Assembly (NCBI GenBank): GCA_011523315.1
Contig: WTHE01000575.1
Span: 1 to 5,922, forward strand
Length of the DNA: 5,922 nt
Reading direction: 5' to 3'
Source of the DNA: Candidatus Binatota bacterium
GTDB taxonomy: Bacteria; Desulfobacterota; Binatia; Bin18
Shown here: one piece after another, positions 5,836-5,922 of the stretch
Numbering within the stretch: position 1 is the first letter of the stretch
Layout: every line of letters starts with the position of its first letter
Made by a program: the position numbers and the translations under genes
Notes under the pieces: model-generated
Told to the model about the DNA's origin: nothing
Databases searched by the model: none
Seen by the model: the letters and a program-made list of their open reading frames with translations, nothing else

Positions 5836-5922
5836 GTGGAAAACGGTAAAATCTGGATGGACGGCGAGTTTGTCGCCTGGCCCGAGGCCACTGTACATGT
5901 GCTCACCCATACCCTCCACTAC
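5836..5922 (+). CDS. ilvE: Branched-chain amino acid aminotransferase, N-terminal fragment cut by the window edge
   Basis: Twenty-nine codons from GTG 5836 to the last base, all open. The peptide contains KIWMDGEFVAW followed by VHVLTHTLHY, which matches the conserved N-terminus of IlvE-type, fold-type IV PLP aminotransferases (IWxxGExVxWxxAxVHVxxHxLHYG). These enzymes transfer the amino group between glutamate and the keto acids of leucine, isoleucine and valine in the cytoplasm. The catalytic lysine and the rest of the protein lie beyond the window. D-amino acid aminotransferases share the fold, but the HVLTHTLHY block favours IlvE. The 187-base gap upstream suggests it begins its own transcription unit, although I see no convincing promoter. 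Confidence 0.82.
   Translation, partial: MENGKIWMDGEFVAWPEATVHVLTHTLHY

Overview
The window is a compact, GC-rich stretch (roughly 60% or more G+C by eye) with all recognisable genes on the + strand. It looks like a chromosomal segment from a Gram-negative-type bacterium, because it encodes an inner-membrane ExbB/ExbD proton-channel pair and a large exported TPR protein. The lineage cannot be fixed from sequence alone; a deltaproteobacterial-like or uncultured lineage is compatible.

Layout: (1) bases 1-981, the 3' part of a von Willebrand factor A (VWA) domain protein whose reading frame is open through the left edge; (2) a 69-base gap holding a long imperfect palindrome; (3) 1051-3510, an 819-residue secreted TPR protein with a clear signal peptide; (4) a 100-base gap before the next recognisable coding sequence, with a second palindrome related to the first; (5) a MotA/TolQ/ExbB proton-channel subunit, coding-like from about 3611 but with its first standard start codon at 3665, ending at 4273; (6) 4263-4679, an ExbD/TolR-type partner overlapping it by 11 bases; (7) a SpeE-like SAM-binding-fold protein ending at 5648, whose 5' end seems split between two frames and begins with an ATGA overlap with exbD; (8) a 187-base gap, then the first 29 codons of a branched-chain aminotransferase (ilvE) running off the right edge.

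The VWA, TPR, ExbB and ExbD genes read as one functional unit: a proton-motive-force-driven stator pair plus a large periplasmic TPR scaffold and a VWA protein. There is no TonB, TolA, Pal or peptidoglycan-binding domain in view, so the output of the motor is unknown. Points of interest are the degenerate metal site of the VWA domain, the pair of related palindromes before the TPR and exbB genes, the missing standard start codon at the expected N-terminus of ExbB, and the apparent frame change at the start of the SpeE-like gene. The ilvE gene probably begins a separate metabolic unit.
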